A stretch of 64,000 nt of DNA from Candidatus Zixiibacteriota bacterium (GTDB lineage Bacteria; Zixibacteria; MSB-5A5; GN15; FEB-12). Numbering within the stretch: position 1 is the first letter of the stretch; each line of letters begins with the position of its first letter. The stretch lies in assembly GCA_017999435.1 (NCBI GenBank), contig JAGNLV010000001.1, forward strand, positions 920,993-984,992. The letters run 5' to 3'. The notes beneath the pieces were generated by a model. The model was given only the letters and a program-made list of their open reading frames with translations, did no database searches and was not told the DNA's origin. The translations under genes and the position numbers were made by a program. Below are positions 41,177 through 49,612 of the stretch, piece by piece.

Positions 41177-42445
41177 GTGGTCCAGTACTACCATGCCCAC
41201 CAGGTGAATCCCCGCAAGTGCCGCGGGCACATGAACTGCATGCGGCGCTGCCCGACGCAGGCGATCCGGGTCCGCAACGGCACGGCGGTCATCCACGACG
41301 AACTCTGCATCGACTGCGGCACGTGCATCTCGGTCTGCCCCTCGGCCGCAATCGACCCGGTCATCAACCCGCTCCAGGCGTTCAGCGGATTCAAGTACAA
41401 AGTCGTCGTCCCCTCCTCCGCTCTCTACGCCCAGTTCGATTCGAGCATCCACCCGTGGGTCATTCACCAGGCGTTCCGGCGGCTCGGGTTCGATCTCGTG
41501 GTCAATGTCGGGCTCACCTGCGAGTACCTGGCGAAAGCGACCACCCGCTACCTGGACAAGTACACAGGGCCGCGGCCGGTCATCTCGAGCGAGTGTCCGT
41601 GCGTGATCCGGCTCATCCAGGTGAGGTACCCGGACCTGGTGGGTAACATCATCCGCCTGGACGTCCGGCGGGAATTGACGGCGCGGGGGACGCGGCGGAG
41701 CCTGATGGCGTCGACGGGCCTGGGCTCGGAGGAGATCGGCATCATCTACATATCTCCGTGTCCGGCCAAGGTGGTGTCGATCGAGCAGCCGGCCGAGAAG
41801 GAGCAGTCGTGGTTCAACGGGGCGGTGGCGATCCGCGACGTGTACGCGCTGCTCTACCCGATCGTCATGGGCCTCCAGGCCGAGTTCGACGAGGGGGCGG
41901 TGCCCGAGGATTTCTTTTTCCGGGCGGGATGGCCGATTCTCGGCGGGATCACGCAGAGCCTCAACATGGACAACTGGCTGGCGGTGTCGGGGCTCGACCA
42001 CGTGATGAAGATATTCGACGACATCGAGAATTCGCGCCTCCGCAATGTCGACTACGTCGAGGCGGTGGCCTGCATGATGGGGTGTGTCGGGGGGATTTTC
42101 AACGTCGAGAACCCCTACGTGGCGCGGGCGAACAACATCCGCCAGCGCACCCGCTACGAGAAGGGGCGGCCGATCCCGGAGGCCGAGATCGAGAGGCGTC
42201 TGACCGACGGCGACTTTGCGCTGGAGCACTCGGTGCCGCCGCGGCCGACGAAGTATTTCGACACCGACCTCGAGACCTCCATCAAGCGCCTGCGCGAGGT
42301 CGACCGGATATTCCAGAAACTGCATCAGATCGACTGCGGCGTCTGCGGCGCGCCGACGTGCAAAGCGTTCGCCGAAGACTGCGCCCGCGGGGACGCCCGG
42401 CTCACCGATTGCGTGTTCCTTTCCAACCGAGGTGGTGCGGAATGA
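41177..42445 (+). CDS. HsfB-type [FeFe]-hydrogenase-like protein
   Basis: 422 aa from a GTG at 41177, with AAAGGA 6 nt upstream. Two N-terminal 4Fe-4S clusters (CRGHMNCMRRCPTQ, CIDCGTCISVCPS). The hydrogenase core keeps the four H-cluster Cys: C140 (SSECP), C195 (SPCPAK), C299 and C303 (CMMGC). The proton-relay Cys of active enzymes (TSCCP) is Glu139 here, and the C-terminal half is short. A C-terminal Fe-S domain (CGVCGAPTC..., ending DARLTDC) follows. These are marks of the HsfB-like group, usually seen as sensory or electron-relay proteins. The neighbouring DRTGG-kinase genes support a sensory link. H2 activity is doubtful. The stop overlaps nuoE by 4 nt. Confidence 0.82.
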   Translation: MVQYYHAHQVNPRKCRGHMNCMRRCPTQAIRVRNGTAVIHDELCIDCGTCISVCPSAAIDPVINPLQAFSGFKYKVVVPSSALYAQFDSSIHPWVIHQAFRRLGFDLVVNVGLTCEYLAKATTRYLDKYTGPRPVISSECPCVIRLIQVRYPDLVGNIIRLDVRRELTARGTRRSLMASTGLGSEEIGIIYISPCPAKVVSIEQPAEKEQSWFNGAVAIRDVYALLYPIVMGLQAEFDEGAVPEDFFFRAGWPILGGITQSLNMDNWLAVSGLDHVMKIFDDIENSRLRNVDYVEAVACMMGCVGGIFNVENPYVARANNIRQRTRYEKGRPIPEAEIERRLTDGDFALEHSVPPRPTKYFDTDLETSIKRLREVDRIFQKLHQIDCGVCGAPTCKAFAEDCARGDARLTDCVFLSNRGGAE

Positions 42446-42927
42446 ATCACATGGCTTCCACGGCCGGGGCGCCCGGCGCGGCCGCCGATCTCAGCGGCAT
42501 ACTGCGCGAATGTTCGGGGGAGCGCGGCGACCTCATCCCGCTGCTGCAGAAACTTCAGCACACGGCCGGGTTCATATCGGCGGACGGGGTGCGGCAGATC
42601 GCGCTGGCCCTGCGGATCACGGAGAACGAGGTGTACGGCGTGGCCTCGTTCTACTCGCAGTTCCGCTTCACGCCGCCGGGGCGGCACTCGATCAAGGTGT
42701 GTCTCGGGACGGCCTGCCACGTGCGCGGGGGGCAGATCATCAGCGACGCCGTGTCGCGCGAGCTTGGGGTGGCGGCGGGCGAGACGACACCCGACCGGCG
42801 CTTCGATTTCCAGCGCGTCGCCTGCCTGGGCTGCTGCGCGCTGGCCCCGGTCGTGCAAATCGACGACGACATTCACAGCCGGATGGCGGTCATCCGCCTG
42901 AAAGAGGTGCTTGCGAAGTATGAGTGA
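42442..42927 (+). CDS. nuoE: NuoE-like 24-kDa 2Fe-2S subunit
   Basis: 161 aa; the ATG overlaps the previous stop (ATGA). Helical N-terminus (LIPLLQKLQHTAGFISADGVRQIA) and thioredoxin-like 2Fe-2S domain with CLGTACHVRGG and VACLGCCALAPVVQI. The CLGCC form has an extra Cys compared with CLGAC. It shuttles electrons to the flavin subunit NuoF, with which it overlaps by 8 nt. In HydABC-type bifurcating hydrogenases this is HydC. Confidence 0.93.
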   Translation: MNHMASTAGAPGAAADLSGILRECSGERGDLIPLLQKLQHTAGFISADGVRQIALALRITENEVYGVASFYSQFRFTPPGRHSIKVCLGTACHVRGGQIISDAVSRELGVAAGETTPDRRFDFQRVACLGCCALAPVVQIDDDIHSRMAVIRLKEVLAKYE

Positions 42928-44824
42928 TTTCACCGAACGGGTCGTCGAGGCGCGGCGCGTCTGGGAGGAACTGGCGGCCAGCCGGGTTCCGGTGATAACG
43001 ATCGGCACGGCCTCGTGCGGGCGGGCGGCCGGGGCGCTCGACGTGCTGGCCGCCGTGGAAGACACGCTCCGGGAGCTGCGCCTGAAGGCGCGCGTCATGC
43101 AGGTGGGCTGCATCGGTCCCTGTTACCTTGAGCCGCTGGTCGACATCACCGCGCCGGGGCGGCCGCGGGTGAGTTACGGCAACGTCGTTCCCGGCCGCGT
43201 CCACAATCTGATCGAGAGCTGCCTGGTCAAAGACAACTGGCTTCCCAAGCAGGCGCTGGGGCATTTCGGCGAGGCGCCGCTGCCGGAGCTGCCGGAGACC
43301 CCACGGTTTTTCGACCTGCCGATGCTCAGAGCGCAGGTGCGGATCGTGCTGCGCAACTGCGGCATCATCGACCCCGACGAGGTCGACCACTATCTCGCGC
43401 GCGAGGGCTACGCGGGATTCCTCGCGGCCCTGGGCAGGCCGCCGGAGGCGGTCATCGCCGAGGTCCGCGAGGCAGGCCTCCGCGGCCGCGGCGGGGCCGG
43501 TTTCCCGACCCATCGAAAGTGGGAAGTGTGCCGGTCGCAGGCGGGCTCGGAAAAGTACCTGATCTGCAACGCCGACGAGGGGGATCCGGGGGCGTTCATG
43601 AACCGCTCGCTCATCGAGGGGGACCCGCACGCGGTGCTCGAGGGGATGCTGATCGCCGCCTACGCGATCGGGGCCACCCGCGGGTACATCTACATCCGCG
43701 CCGAGTATCCCCTGGCGATCGTGCGGCTCCGCCGGGCGATCGAGCAGATGCGCGCGCTGGGGCTGCTCGGGCGGAACATCCAGGGCTCGGCCTTCAGTTT
43801 CGACATCACGATCAAGGAGGGGGCGGGGGCTTTCGTGTGCGGCGAGGAGACCGCCCTGATCGCATCGATTGAGGGCCGGCGGGGGATGCCCCGCTCGCGC
43901 CCGCCCTTCCCGGCCATCGCCGGCCTCCACGGGAAGCCGACGATCATCAACAATGTCGAGACGCTCGGCACCCTTCCGCACATTCTGCGGCACGGGGCCG
44001 CCTGGTACCGCCAGTACGGCACGCAGGGGAACTACGGCACCAAGACGTTTTCGCTGGTGGGCAAGGTGCGGCGGCCGGGGCTGATCGAGGTGCCGCTCGG
44101 GATGACGCTCCGGCAGATCATTTTCGACATCGGCGGGGGCACGCGGAAGAAGTTCAAAGCGGTCCAGACCGGCGGACCGTCGGGCGGCTGCCTCTCCGAG
44201 GAGTTCCTCGACACGCCGGTGGATTACGAGTCGCTGACGGCGGCCGGGTCGATCATGGGTTCGGGGGGGCTGATCGTCATGGATGAGGACACGTGCGTGG
44301 TGGACATCGCCCGGTACTTCCTCGATTTCACGCAGAAGGAGTCGTGCGGCAAGTGCACGCCCTGCCGGGTCGGGTCGCGCCACATGGTGGAGATTCTGGA
44401 GCGCATCACGCTCGGCCAGGCGGCGCCGGAGGACCTGATCCGGCTGCAGGTGCTGGCAGAGACGGTCAAGCGGGGCTCGCTGTGCGGGCTCGGCCAGACG
44501 GCGCCCAACCCGGCGCTGACGACGCTGCGCTATTTCCGGCCGGAGTTTCTCCTGCATGTGACGGAGAAGCACTGTCCGGCCTCGGTGTGCCGCGAGCTGA
44601 TCGAGTACCGGGTGGTGCCCGAGAAATGCACGGGGTGCCAGCGCTGCGTGAGCGTCTGTCCGACGGGGGCGATCACGGGTCCGCGCTCGGAGACGCACAA
44701 CCTCGATCCCGACAAGTGCATCAAGTGCCGGGCGTGTTACGAGATCTGCCGTTTCGACGCCATCGCCGGCGACGCCATCATCATCCGGTCCAAACGGAGT
44801 GTGCCCAATGAACTCACCCCATGA
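42920..44824 (+). CDS. nuoF: NuoF/HydB-like NADH-binding FMN subunit with extra ferredoxin domains
   Basis: 634 aa from the ATG at 42920. Domains: N-terminal thioredoxin-like 2Fe-2S (GTASCGRAAGA, VGCIGPCYLEP), the NuoF core with glycine-rich NADH/FMN site (GLRGRGGAGFPTHRKW, CNADEGDPGAF, GAGAFVCGEETALIASIEG), an SLBB segment and the 4Fe-4S motif SCGKCTPCRVG...C, then a C-terminal 2x4Fe-4S ferredoxin (CTGCQRCVSVCP, CIKCRACYEICR). This longer build is typical of HydB-type bifurcating enzymes rather than complex I. It accepts NADH or reduces NAD+ for the complex. Confidence 0.94.
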   Translation: MSDFTERVVEARRVWEELAASRVPVITIGTASCGRAAGALDVLAAVEDTLRELRLKARVMQVGCIGPCYLEPLVDITAPGRPRVSYGNVVPGRVHNLIESCLVKDNWLPKQALGHFGEAPLPELPETPRFFDLPMLRAQVRIVLRNCGIIDPDEVDHYLAREGYAGFLAALGRPPEAVIAEVREAGLRGRGGAGFPTHRKWEVCRSQAGSEKYLICNADEGDPGAFMNRSLIEGDPHAVLEGMLIAAYAIGATRGYIYIRAEYPLAIVRLRRAIEQMRALGLLGRNIQGSAFSFDITIKEGAGAFVCGEETALIASIEGRRGMPRSRPPFPAIAGLHGKPTIINNVETLGTLPHILRHGAAWYRQYGTQGNYGTKTFSLVGKVRRPGLIEVPLGMTLRQIIFDIGGGTRKKFKAVQTGGPSGGCLSEEFLDTPVDYESLTAAGSIMGSGGLIVMDEDTCVVDIARYFLDFTQKESCGKCTPCRVGSRHMVEILERITLGQAAPEDLIRLQVLAETVKRGSLCGLGQTAPNPALTTLRYFRPEFLLHVTEKHCPASVCRELIEYRVVPEKCTGCQRCVSVCPTGAITGPRSETHNLDPDKCIKCRACYEICRFDAIAGDAIIIRSKRSVPNELTP

Positions 44825-47318
44825 CCCCGTCACCGTCACCATCGACAGCCGTTCCCTGAGCGCGGCGCGCGGGGCGACCATTCTGGAGATCGCGCGCGCG
44901 GCCGGCCTCTACATCCCGACCCTGTGCGCCCACAAGGACCTCACGCCCTACGGCGGGTGCCGGATGTGCATTGTCGAGGTTGACGGGATGCGCGGTTTTC
45001 CGACCGCCTGCACGACGCCGGCCGAATCGGGCATGGTGATCCGCACCCACACCGCCCAACTGCACGAGATCCGCACCGAGATTCTCCGCCTGATCCTGAG
45101 CGAGCATCCGTGCAGCTGCCTGGTGTGCGACGAGCAGGACGAATGCCGGCAGTACTCGGCCACGATTCGGAAGGCCGGCGTGACCACCGGATGCCGCTAC
45201 TGCCCGAACGACGGCCAGTGCGAACTGCAGGAGGTGGCGGCCCGGCTCGGCATCACCGAGATCGGCTACCCCGTCTACTACCGCAACCTACCGGTGCACA
45301 AGGACGATCCGTTTTTCGACCGCGACTACAACCTCTGCATTCTCTGCGGGCGGTGCGTGCGGATGTGCCAGGAGATCCGGACGGCGGGGACACTGACCTT
45401 TCTGCGGCGGGGGCCGCAAACGGTGATCGGTCCGGCGTTCGACCGGACGCATCTCGAGGCCGGCTGCGAGTTCTGCGGCGCGTGCGTGTCGGTGTGCCCG
45501 ACCGGCGCGCTGGCGGAGAAAGCGCGCAAATGGAAAGGGGCCGCCGAGCGCGAGGTCACCACGACGTGCCCGTTTTGCGGTGTCGGCTGCCAGGTGCGCC
45601 TGCAGGTCAAGAAAGACGAAGTGGTCGGGGCGCTGCCGGCCGAGGACGACCTGGTCAATCGGGGGCAGCTATGTGTGAAGGGGCGGTTCTGTATCCCCGA
45701 GATTGTGTCCCATCCGCGGCGGCTCCGGCACGCGTACAAGCTGCGCGACGGGGTACTGGTCGACATCGGCTGGGAGGAGGCGGCGACTCTGGCGGCCGAG
45801 CGGCTGACCGCGTGCCCACCGGAGGAGTTCGGCCTGCTCGTTTCGGCGAACTGCAGCAACGAGGATCTCTACGTGGCGCAGAAATTCGCACGCGCGGTCA
45901 TGCGTTCGAACAACATTGACACGACGTTCCGCCTGGCCTACGGGGCGAGTTGCGCGCCGTACGTCGAGCACCTGCGGGCGCCGGCGACGCTGGAGGATTT
46001 GCGCCGGGCGGAGGCCGTGATCGCGATCGGGCTGGATACGCGTTTCGGCCGGTCGGTGATCGGGGCCGAGTTGCGCAAGGCGTTCCGGCGGGGCGCGCGC
46101 ATTGTCACGATTCACCACCGGCCGCACGATCTGGCGCAGATCGCCGCTCACTGGCTCCGGCCGGCCGCCGGCCAGGAGGGGGAGCTGCTCCGGGAGTTGA
46201 TGGCCGCGACGGCTCCGGCCGCGCGCGGCGGGCGGGGAAAGACCACGGGCGGAGCGGATATCGCCGCCGCCGCGGGGACGATCAGGGAGTCGGGGCGGAC
46301 GGTGATCCTGCTCGGGCCGATGCTGTTGGACCGGACGGACGGGCCCGACCTGCTGCGGGCGGTGCACGCCTGGGCGGCGGCGCTCGGGGCCGCGGTGATG
46401 CCGCTTCCCTCCCAGAACAACTTCCTCGGCGCCCTGCTCATGGGCGCGGTCGGCGAGCTGCTCCCCGGCGGGGCAGCCTGGGCCGACACCGCCGCCCGGG
46501 ACCGCCTCGCCCGGCGCTGGCAGTCCGCGCTGCCGGCGGAAGGCGCGCAGTGGAACAGTTCCCTGGTCGGCCGCGGCCCGCGCCGGAAGGTCCTCTACCT
46601 TCTGGGGGAGGTGATCCCGAATCCGCGGGCCGGCGCCGAGACGGTGATATTCCAGAACATCTTCCACCCGCCGGACCTCACCGGGGCCGACCTCGTGCTG
46701 CCGGCGGCGGCGTTCAGCGAGACCGACGGCACGGTGATCAACGGGGAGGGGCGCGTCCAGCGGCTGCACCGGGCGCTCGACCCGCCGGGGGACGCGGCGC
46801 CCGACTGGGAGATTGTCTGCCGGATCGCGCGCGCCATGGGTGCGGCGGGGTTCGCGTTCGGCTCGGCGCGGGAGATCCACGAGGAGATCGCGACTCTGAT
46901 CGAAGGTTTCGACGCATTCGATGCACCCGCGCGGGCGCCGCACCGGTGGCCGCTGGCCGAGTGCGACTTGCCCGCGGCCGCGTCCGCACCCCGGTCGGAC
47001 GGCTCGGCGACAAATCCGTTTCTGCTATTAACCACCAACCTCGAGCACACCCACCGGGGGTTCGCCATGGCCGACCGGGTGGCCGGTCTGTCGCGGCTCT
47101 ATCCGCTGCGGGTGGTCGAGATGAACCCGGTCGACGCCCGGACGATGGGGATTGCCGACGGCGAGACGGTGGCGGTTACCGCAGAGGGGCTGGACCGGTG
47201 CTGGCCGGTGTGCGTGACGGCGGCGCAGCCCGAGGGTCTGCTCCACGTGGTGCTGCCGCCGGGCGAACTCGACGGTGCGAACCCGCGCCGCGTGCAGGTG
47301 AGGAAATGCCATGTATAA
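44808..47318 (+). CDS. NuoG/FdhA-like iron-sulfur protein with inactive molybdopterin-type domain
   Basis: 836 aa from the ATG at 44808 with GGAG 8 nt upstream; it overlaps nuoF by 17 nt. N-terminal 2Fe-2S (CAHKDLTPYGGCRMC), a His-Cys 4Fe-4S (HPCSCLVCDEQDEC), two 4Fe-4S clusters (CILCGRCVRMC, CEFCGACVSVC), then a molybdopterin oxidoreductase-type domain with its own 4Fe-4S (CPFCGVGC...C). In formate dehydrogenases the active-site Cys/Sec-His follows NN(V/I)D; here the aligned residues are Ala377-Tyr378. Formate oxidation is therefore unlikely. The protein probably serves as an electron wire in a NADH-linked bifurcating complex. Whether it still binds a pterin is not visible. Confidence 0.85.
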   Translation: MNSPHDPVTVTIDSRSLSAARGATILEIARAAGLYIPTLCAHKDLTPYGGCRMCIVEVDGMRGFPTACTTPAESGMVIRTHTAQLHEIRTEILRLILSEHPCSCLVCDEQDECRQYSATIRKAGVTTGCRYCPNDGQCELQEVAARLGITEIGYPVYYRNLPVHKDDPFFDRDYNLCILCGRCVRMCQEIRTAGTLTFLRRGPQTVIGPAFDRTHLEAGCEFCGACVSVCPTGALAEKARKWKGAAEREVTTTCPFCGVGCQVRLQVKKDEVVGALPAEDDLVNRGQLCVKGRFCIPEIVSHPRRLRHAYKLRDGVLVDIGWEEAATLAAERLTACPPEEFGLLVSANCSNEDLYVAQKFARAVMRSNNIDTTFRLAYGASCAPYVEHLRAPATLEDLRRAEAVIAIGLDTRFGRSVIGAELRKAFRRGARIVTIHHRPHDLAQIAAHWLRPAAGQEGELLRELMAATAPAARGGRGKTTGGADIAAAAGTIRESGRTVILLGPMLLDRTDGPDLLRAVHAWAAALGAAVMPLPSQNNFLGALLMGAVGELLPGGAAWADTAARDRLARRWQSALPAEGAQWNSSLVGRGPRRKVLYLLGEVIPNPRAGAETVIFQNIFHPPDLTGADLVLPAAAFSETDGTVINGEGRVQRLHRALDPPGDAAPDWEIVCRIARAMGAAGFAFGSAREIHEEIATLIEGFDAFDAPARAPHRWPLAECDLPAAASAPRSDGSATNPFLLLTTNLEHTHRGFAMADRVAGLSRLYPLRVVEMNPVDARTMGIADGETVAVTAEGLDRCWPVCVTAAQPEGLLHVVLPPGELDGANPRRVQVRKCHV

Positions 47319-48153
47319 AGTAATCGACAACCGCATGGTCGTCCCGAACATCCACATGCTCCGGGTGGAGGCGCCCCACGTGTCGCGCGAGGCGCGGCCG
47401 GGACAGTTCGTGATCGTCCGGGCCGAGGATGACGGCGAGCGCATTCCGCTGTCGATATCCGACTGGGACGCCCGCGACGGCACGATCGTCGTCGTCTACA
47501 AGAACGTCGGCGCCACCACCAACCGCCTCTCCAACGTCCGGCCAGGGGAAAGCCTTCTCACGGTCGTCGGTCCGCTCGGGAAGGAGACGGAGATCGACAC
47601 CTACGGCACGGTGCTGTGCGTCGGGGGATGCTACGGGATCGGGAGCATTTACCCGATCGCGCGGGCGCTGCGCGAGCGGGGCAACCGCGTCATCGTCGTC
47701 GGCGAGGCCCGCAGCTCCTACCTCACGTTCTGGGACGACAAGCTGCGGGCGGCGGCGCACCGGGTGGTCTGGATCACGCGGGACGGGACGCGCGGTCTGC
47801 GCGGGCACGTGCCGCGCCTGTCGGAGGTGATCGGGCAGGAGTCGGGCCCGATAAATCGCGCCATCGTCAACGGCTGCACGTTCCTGATGAAGCGGGTGTC
47901 GGACATGACCCGCCCCCTCGGCATCAAGACGATCGTCAGCCTGAACCCGATCATGATCGACGGCACGGGCATGTGCGGCGTCTGCCGGGTCTCGGTCGGC
48001 GGCGCCACCCGCTTCGCCTGTGTCGACGGTCCGGACTTTGACGGCCACGAGGTCGACTGGACTGAGCTTCTCCAGCGCCGCAAGTCGTATTTGACCGAAG
48101 AGATTATTCCGCAGTCGACGAGCCGGTGCGAGGAGCACGCCGGCAACGCGTAA
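47311..48153 (+). CDS. NfnA/SudB-like ferredoxin-NADP+ reductase subunit
   Basis: 280 aa; its ATG overlaps the previous stop by 8 nt. FAD/NAD(H)-binding PyrK-like fold: FVIVRAEDDGERIPLSISD, VGGCYGIGSIYPIARAL, then the 2Fe-2S loop DGTGMCGVCRVSVGG...FACVDGPDFDGHEVDW, the NfnA/SudB signature. Such subunits pair with a GltD-like partner, which is the next gene. In NfnAB the pair couples NADH, NADPH and ferredoxin through flavin bifurcation. Confidence 0.92.
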   Translation: MYKVIDNRMVVPNIHMLRVEAPHVSREARPGQFVIVRAEDDGERIPLSISDWDARDGTIVVVYKNVGATTNRLSNVRPGESLLTVVGPLGKETEIDTYGTVLCVGGCYGIGSIYPIARALRERGNRVIVVGEARSSYLTFWDDKLRAAAHRVVWITRDGTRGLRGHVPRLSEVIGQESGPINRAIVNGCTFLMKRVSDMTRPLGIKTIVSLNPIMIDGTGMCGVCRVSVGGATRFACVDGPDFDGHEVDWTELLQRRKSYLTEEIIPQSTSRCEEHAGNA

Positions 48154-48170
48154 CCGAGGGACGAGGCGCC

Positions 48171-49580
48171 ATGACAGAAGAACCGCAGCGAAAGAAGATC
48201 GACCCGCACCGGCGGGAGATGCCCAAGCAGGCGGCCGAGGTGCGCCGGCGCAACTTTCACGAGGTGGCGCTGGGCTACCCGATCGCGACGGCCGTGGCCG
48301 AGGCGAAGCGCTGCCTGCAGTGCAAGAAGCCGAAGTGCGTGAGCAACTGCCCGGTCGAGATCGACATCCCGGGGTTCATCCAGCACATTGCCGACGGCGA
48401 TTTCGCCGGCGGCACGCGGGTCCTCAAGGAGAAGAACTGTCTCCCGGCCGTGTGCGGCCGCGTCTGCCCGCAGGAAGAGCAGTGCGAGAAGACCTGCCTG
48501 CTGGAGAAGAAGGGCTGCGCGGTGGCGATCGGGCGGCTCGAGCGGTTCCTCGCCGACTGGGAGGCGGCCCAGGGGGATCCCGAGCTCCCGTCGATCCCCG
48601 CGCCGACCGGGCGCACGATCGCGGTTGTCGGCGGAGGGCCGGCGGGCCTGACAGTCGCGGGCGACCTGATCAAGCTGGGCCACCGGGTCACGATCTTCGA
48701 GGCGCTCCACAAGATGGGGGGGGTCCTGATGTACGGGATCCCCGAGTTCCGGCTGCCCAAAGCGATCGTCGCGCGCGAGGTGAACTACCTGCGCATGCTG
48801 GGCGTGGAGATCATCACCGATTTCGTCGTGGGCAAGACGCGGCCGCTCGCCCGCCTGCTTGAGGAATTCGACGCGATCTTCATCGGGGCGGGCGCCGGAC
48901 TCCCCTGGTTTATGCAGATACCCGGCGAGAACCTCAACGGCGTCTACTCCGCCAACGAGTACCTCACGCGGATGAATCTGATGAAGGGGTACCTCTTCCC
49001 CGACTCCCCGACGCCGATCAAGGGGCACACGCGGGTGGCGGTGATCGGCGGCGGCAACGTCGCCATGGACTGCGCCCGCACCGCCCTCCGCCTGGGCGCG
49101 GAGACGCGCATCATCTACCGCCGCTCCCGCCAGGAGTTGCCGGCGCGGCTCGAGGAGGTCGAGAACGCGGAGGAGGAGGGGGTGATTCTGGATTTGCTGA
49201 CGCTGCCGGTGAAGTACATCGGCGACAGCGACGGCTGGGTGCGGGAGATCGAGTGCATCCGCATGGAACTTGGCGAGCCGGACGCCTCCGGGCGCCGCTC
49301 GCCGGTGCCGGTCAAGGATTCGAATTTCCGGGTGGCCGTCGACGCGGTCGTGTGCGCGATCGGAAACAGCCCGAACCCGCTGATACCGACGACGACGGCG
49401 GGGCTGGAGATCGGCAAGAAGGGGAACATCGTGGCCGATGACGCGACCGGGCGCACCTCACTGGCGCGGGTGTGGGCGGGCGGCGACGTGGTGACGGGTG
49501 CGGCGACGGTGATTCTCGCGATGGGAGCCGGTCGCAAGGCCGCCCGCTCCATGCACGAGTTTTTGATGGCGCCGCGCTAA
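48171..49580 (+). CDS. NfnB/SudA-like (GltD-type) NADPH-linked subunit
   Basis: 469 aa from the ATG at 48171 with GAGG upstream. An N-terminal Fe-S domain (CLQCKKPKCVSNCPVEI, then CLPAVCGRVCPQEEQCEKTC) is followed by two nucleotide sites: FAD (AVVGGGPAGLTVAGDL) and NADPH (VAVIGGGNVAMDCARTALRLG, then RRSRQELPARLEEV). VWAGGDVVTGAATV is the C-terminal FAD motif. As NfnB it holds the bifurcating FAD. Its operon with NuoEF/NuoG-like subunits suggests one larger complex. A 9-bp stem (49569-49589) spans its stop. Confidence 0.92.
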   Translation: MTEEPQRKKIDPHRREMPKQAAEVRRRNFHEVALGYPIATAVAEAKRCLQCKKPKCVSNCPVEIDIPGFIQHIADGDFAGGTRVLKEKNCLPAVCGRVCPQEEQCEKTCLLEKKGCAVAIGRLERFLADWEAAQGDPELPSIPAPTGRTIAVVGGGPAGLTVAGDLIKLGHRVTIFEALHKMGGVLMYGIPEFRLPKAIVAREVNYLRMLGVEIITDFVVGKTRPLARLLEEFDAIFIGAGAGLPWFMQIPGENLNGVYSANEYLTRMNLMKGYLFPDSPTPIKGHTRVAVIGGGNVAMDCARTALRLGAETRIIYRRSRQELPARLEEVENAEEEGVILDLLTLPVKYIGDSDGWVREIECIRMELGEPDASGRRSPVPVKDSNFRVAVDAVVCAIGNSPNPLIPTTTAGLEIGKKGNIVADDATGRTSLARVWAGGDVVTGAATVILAMGAGRKAARSMHEFLMAPR

Positions 49581-49589
49581 GCGCGGCGC
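49569..49589. terminator. GC stem overlapping the nfnB-like stop, weak terminator
   Basis: A perfect 9-bp GCGCCGCGC/GCGCGGCGC stem with TAA as loop. There is no T-run. It lies between convergent genes. Confidence 0.3.
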
Positions 49590-49612
49590 TGTAGCCGGCG
49601 GCGGACCCTCCC

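Noticed and set aside
41758-42441. Upstream extension of the nuoE frame
   Set aside because: It overlaps the hydrogenase-like gene, and the ATGA overlap start at 42442 fits the NuoE family start.
41177-42445. Active [FeFe]-hydrogenase
   Set aside because: The proton-relay Cys is Glu and the C-terminal half differs from HydA, so only a hydrogenase-like call is supported.
44808-47318. Formate dehydrogenase alpha subunit
   Set aside because: The active-site Cys/Sec-His pair is Ala-Tyr.
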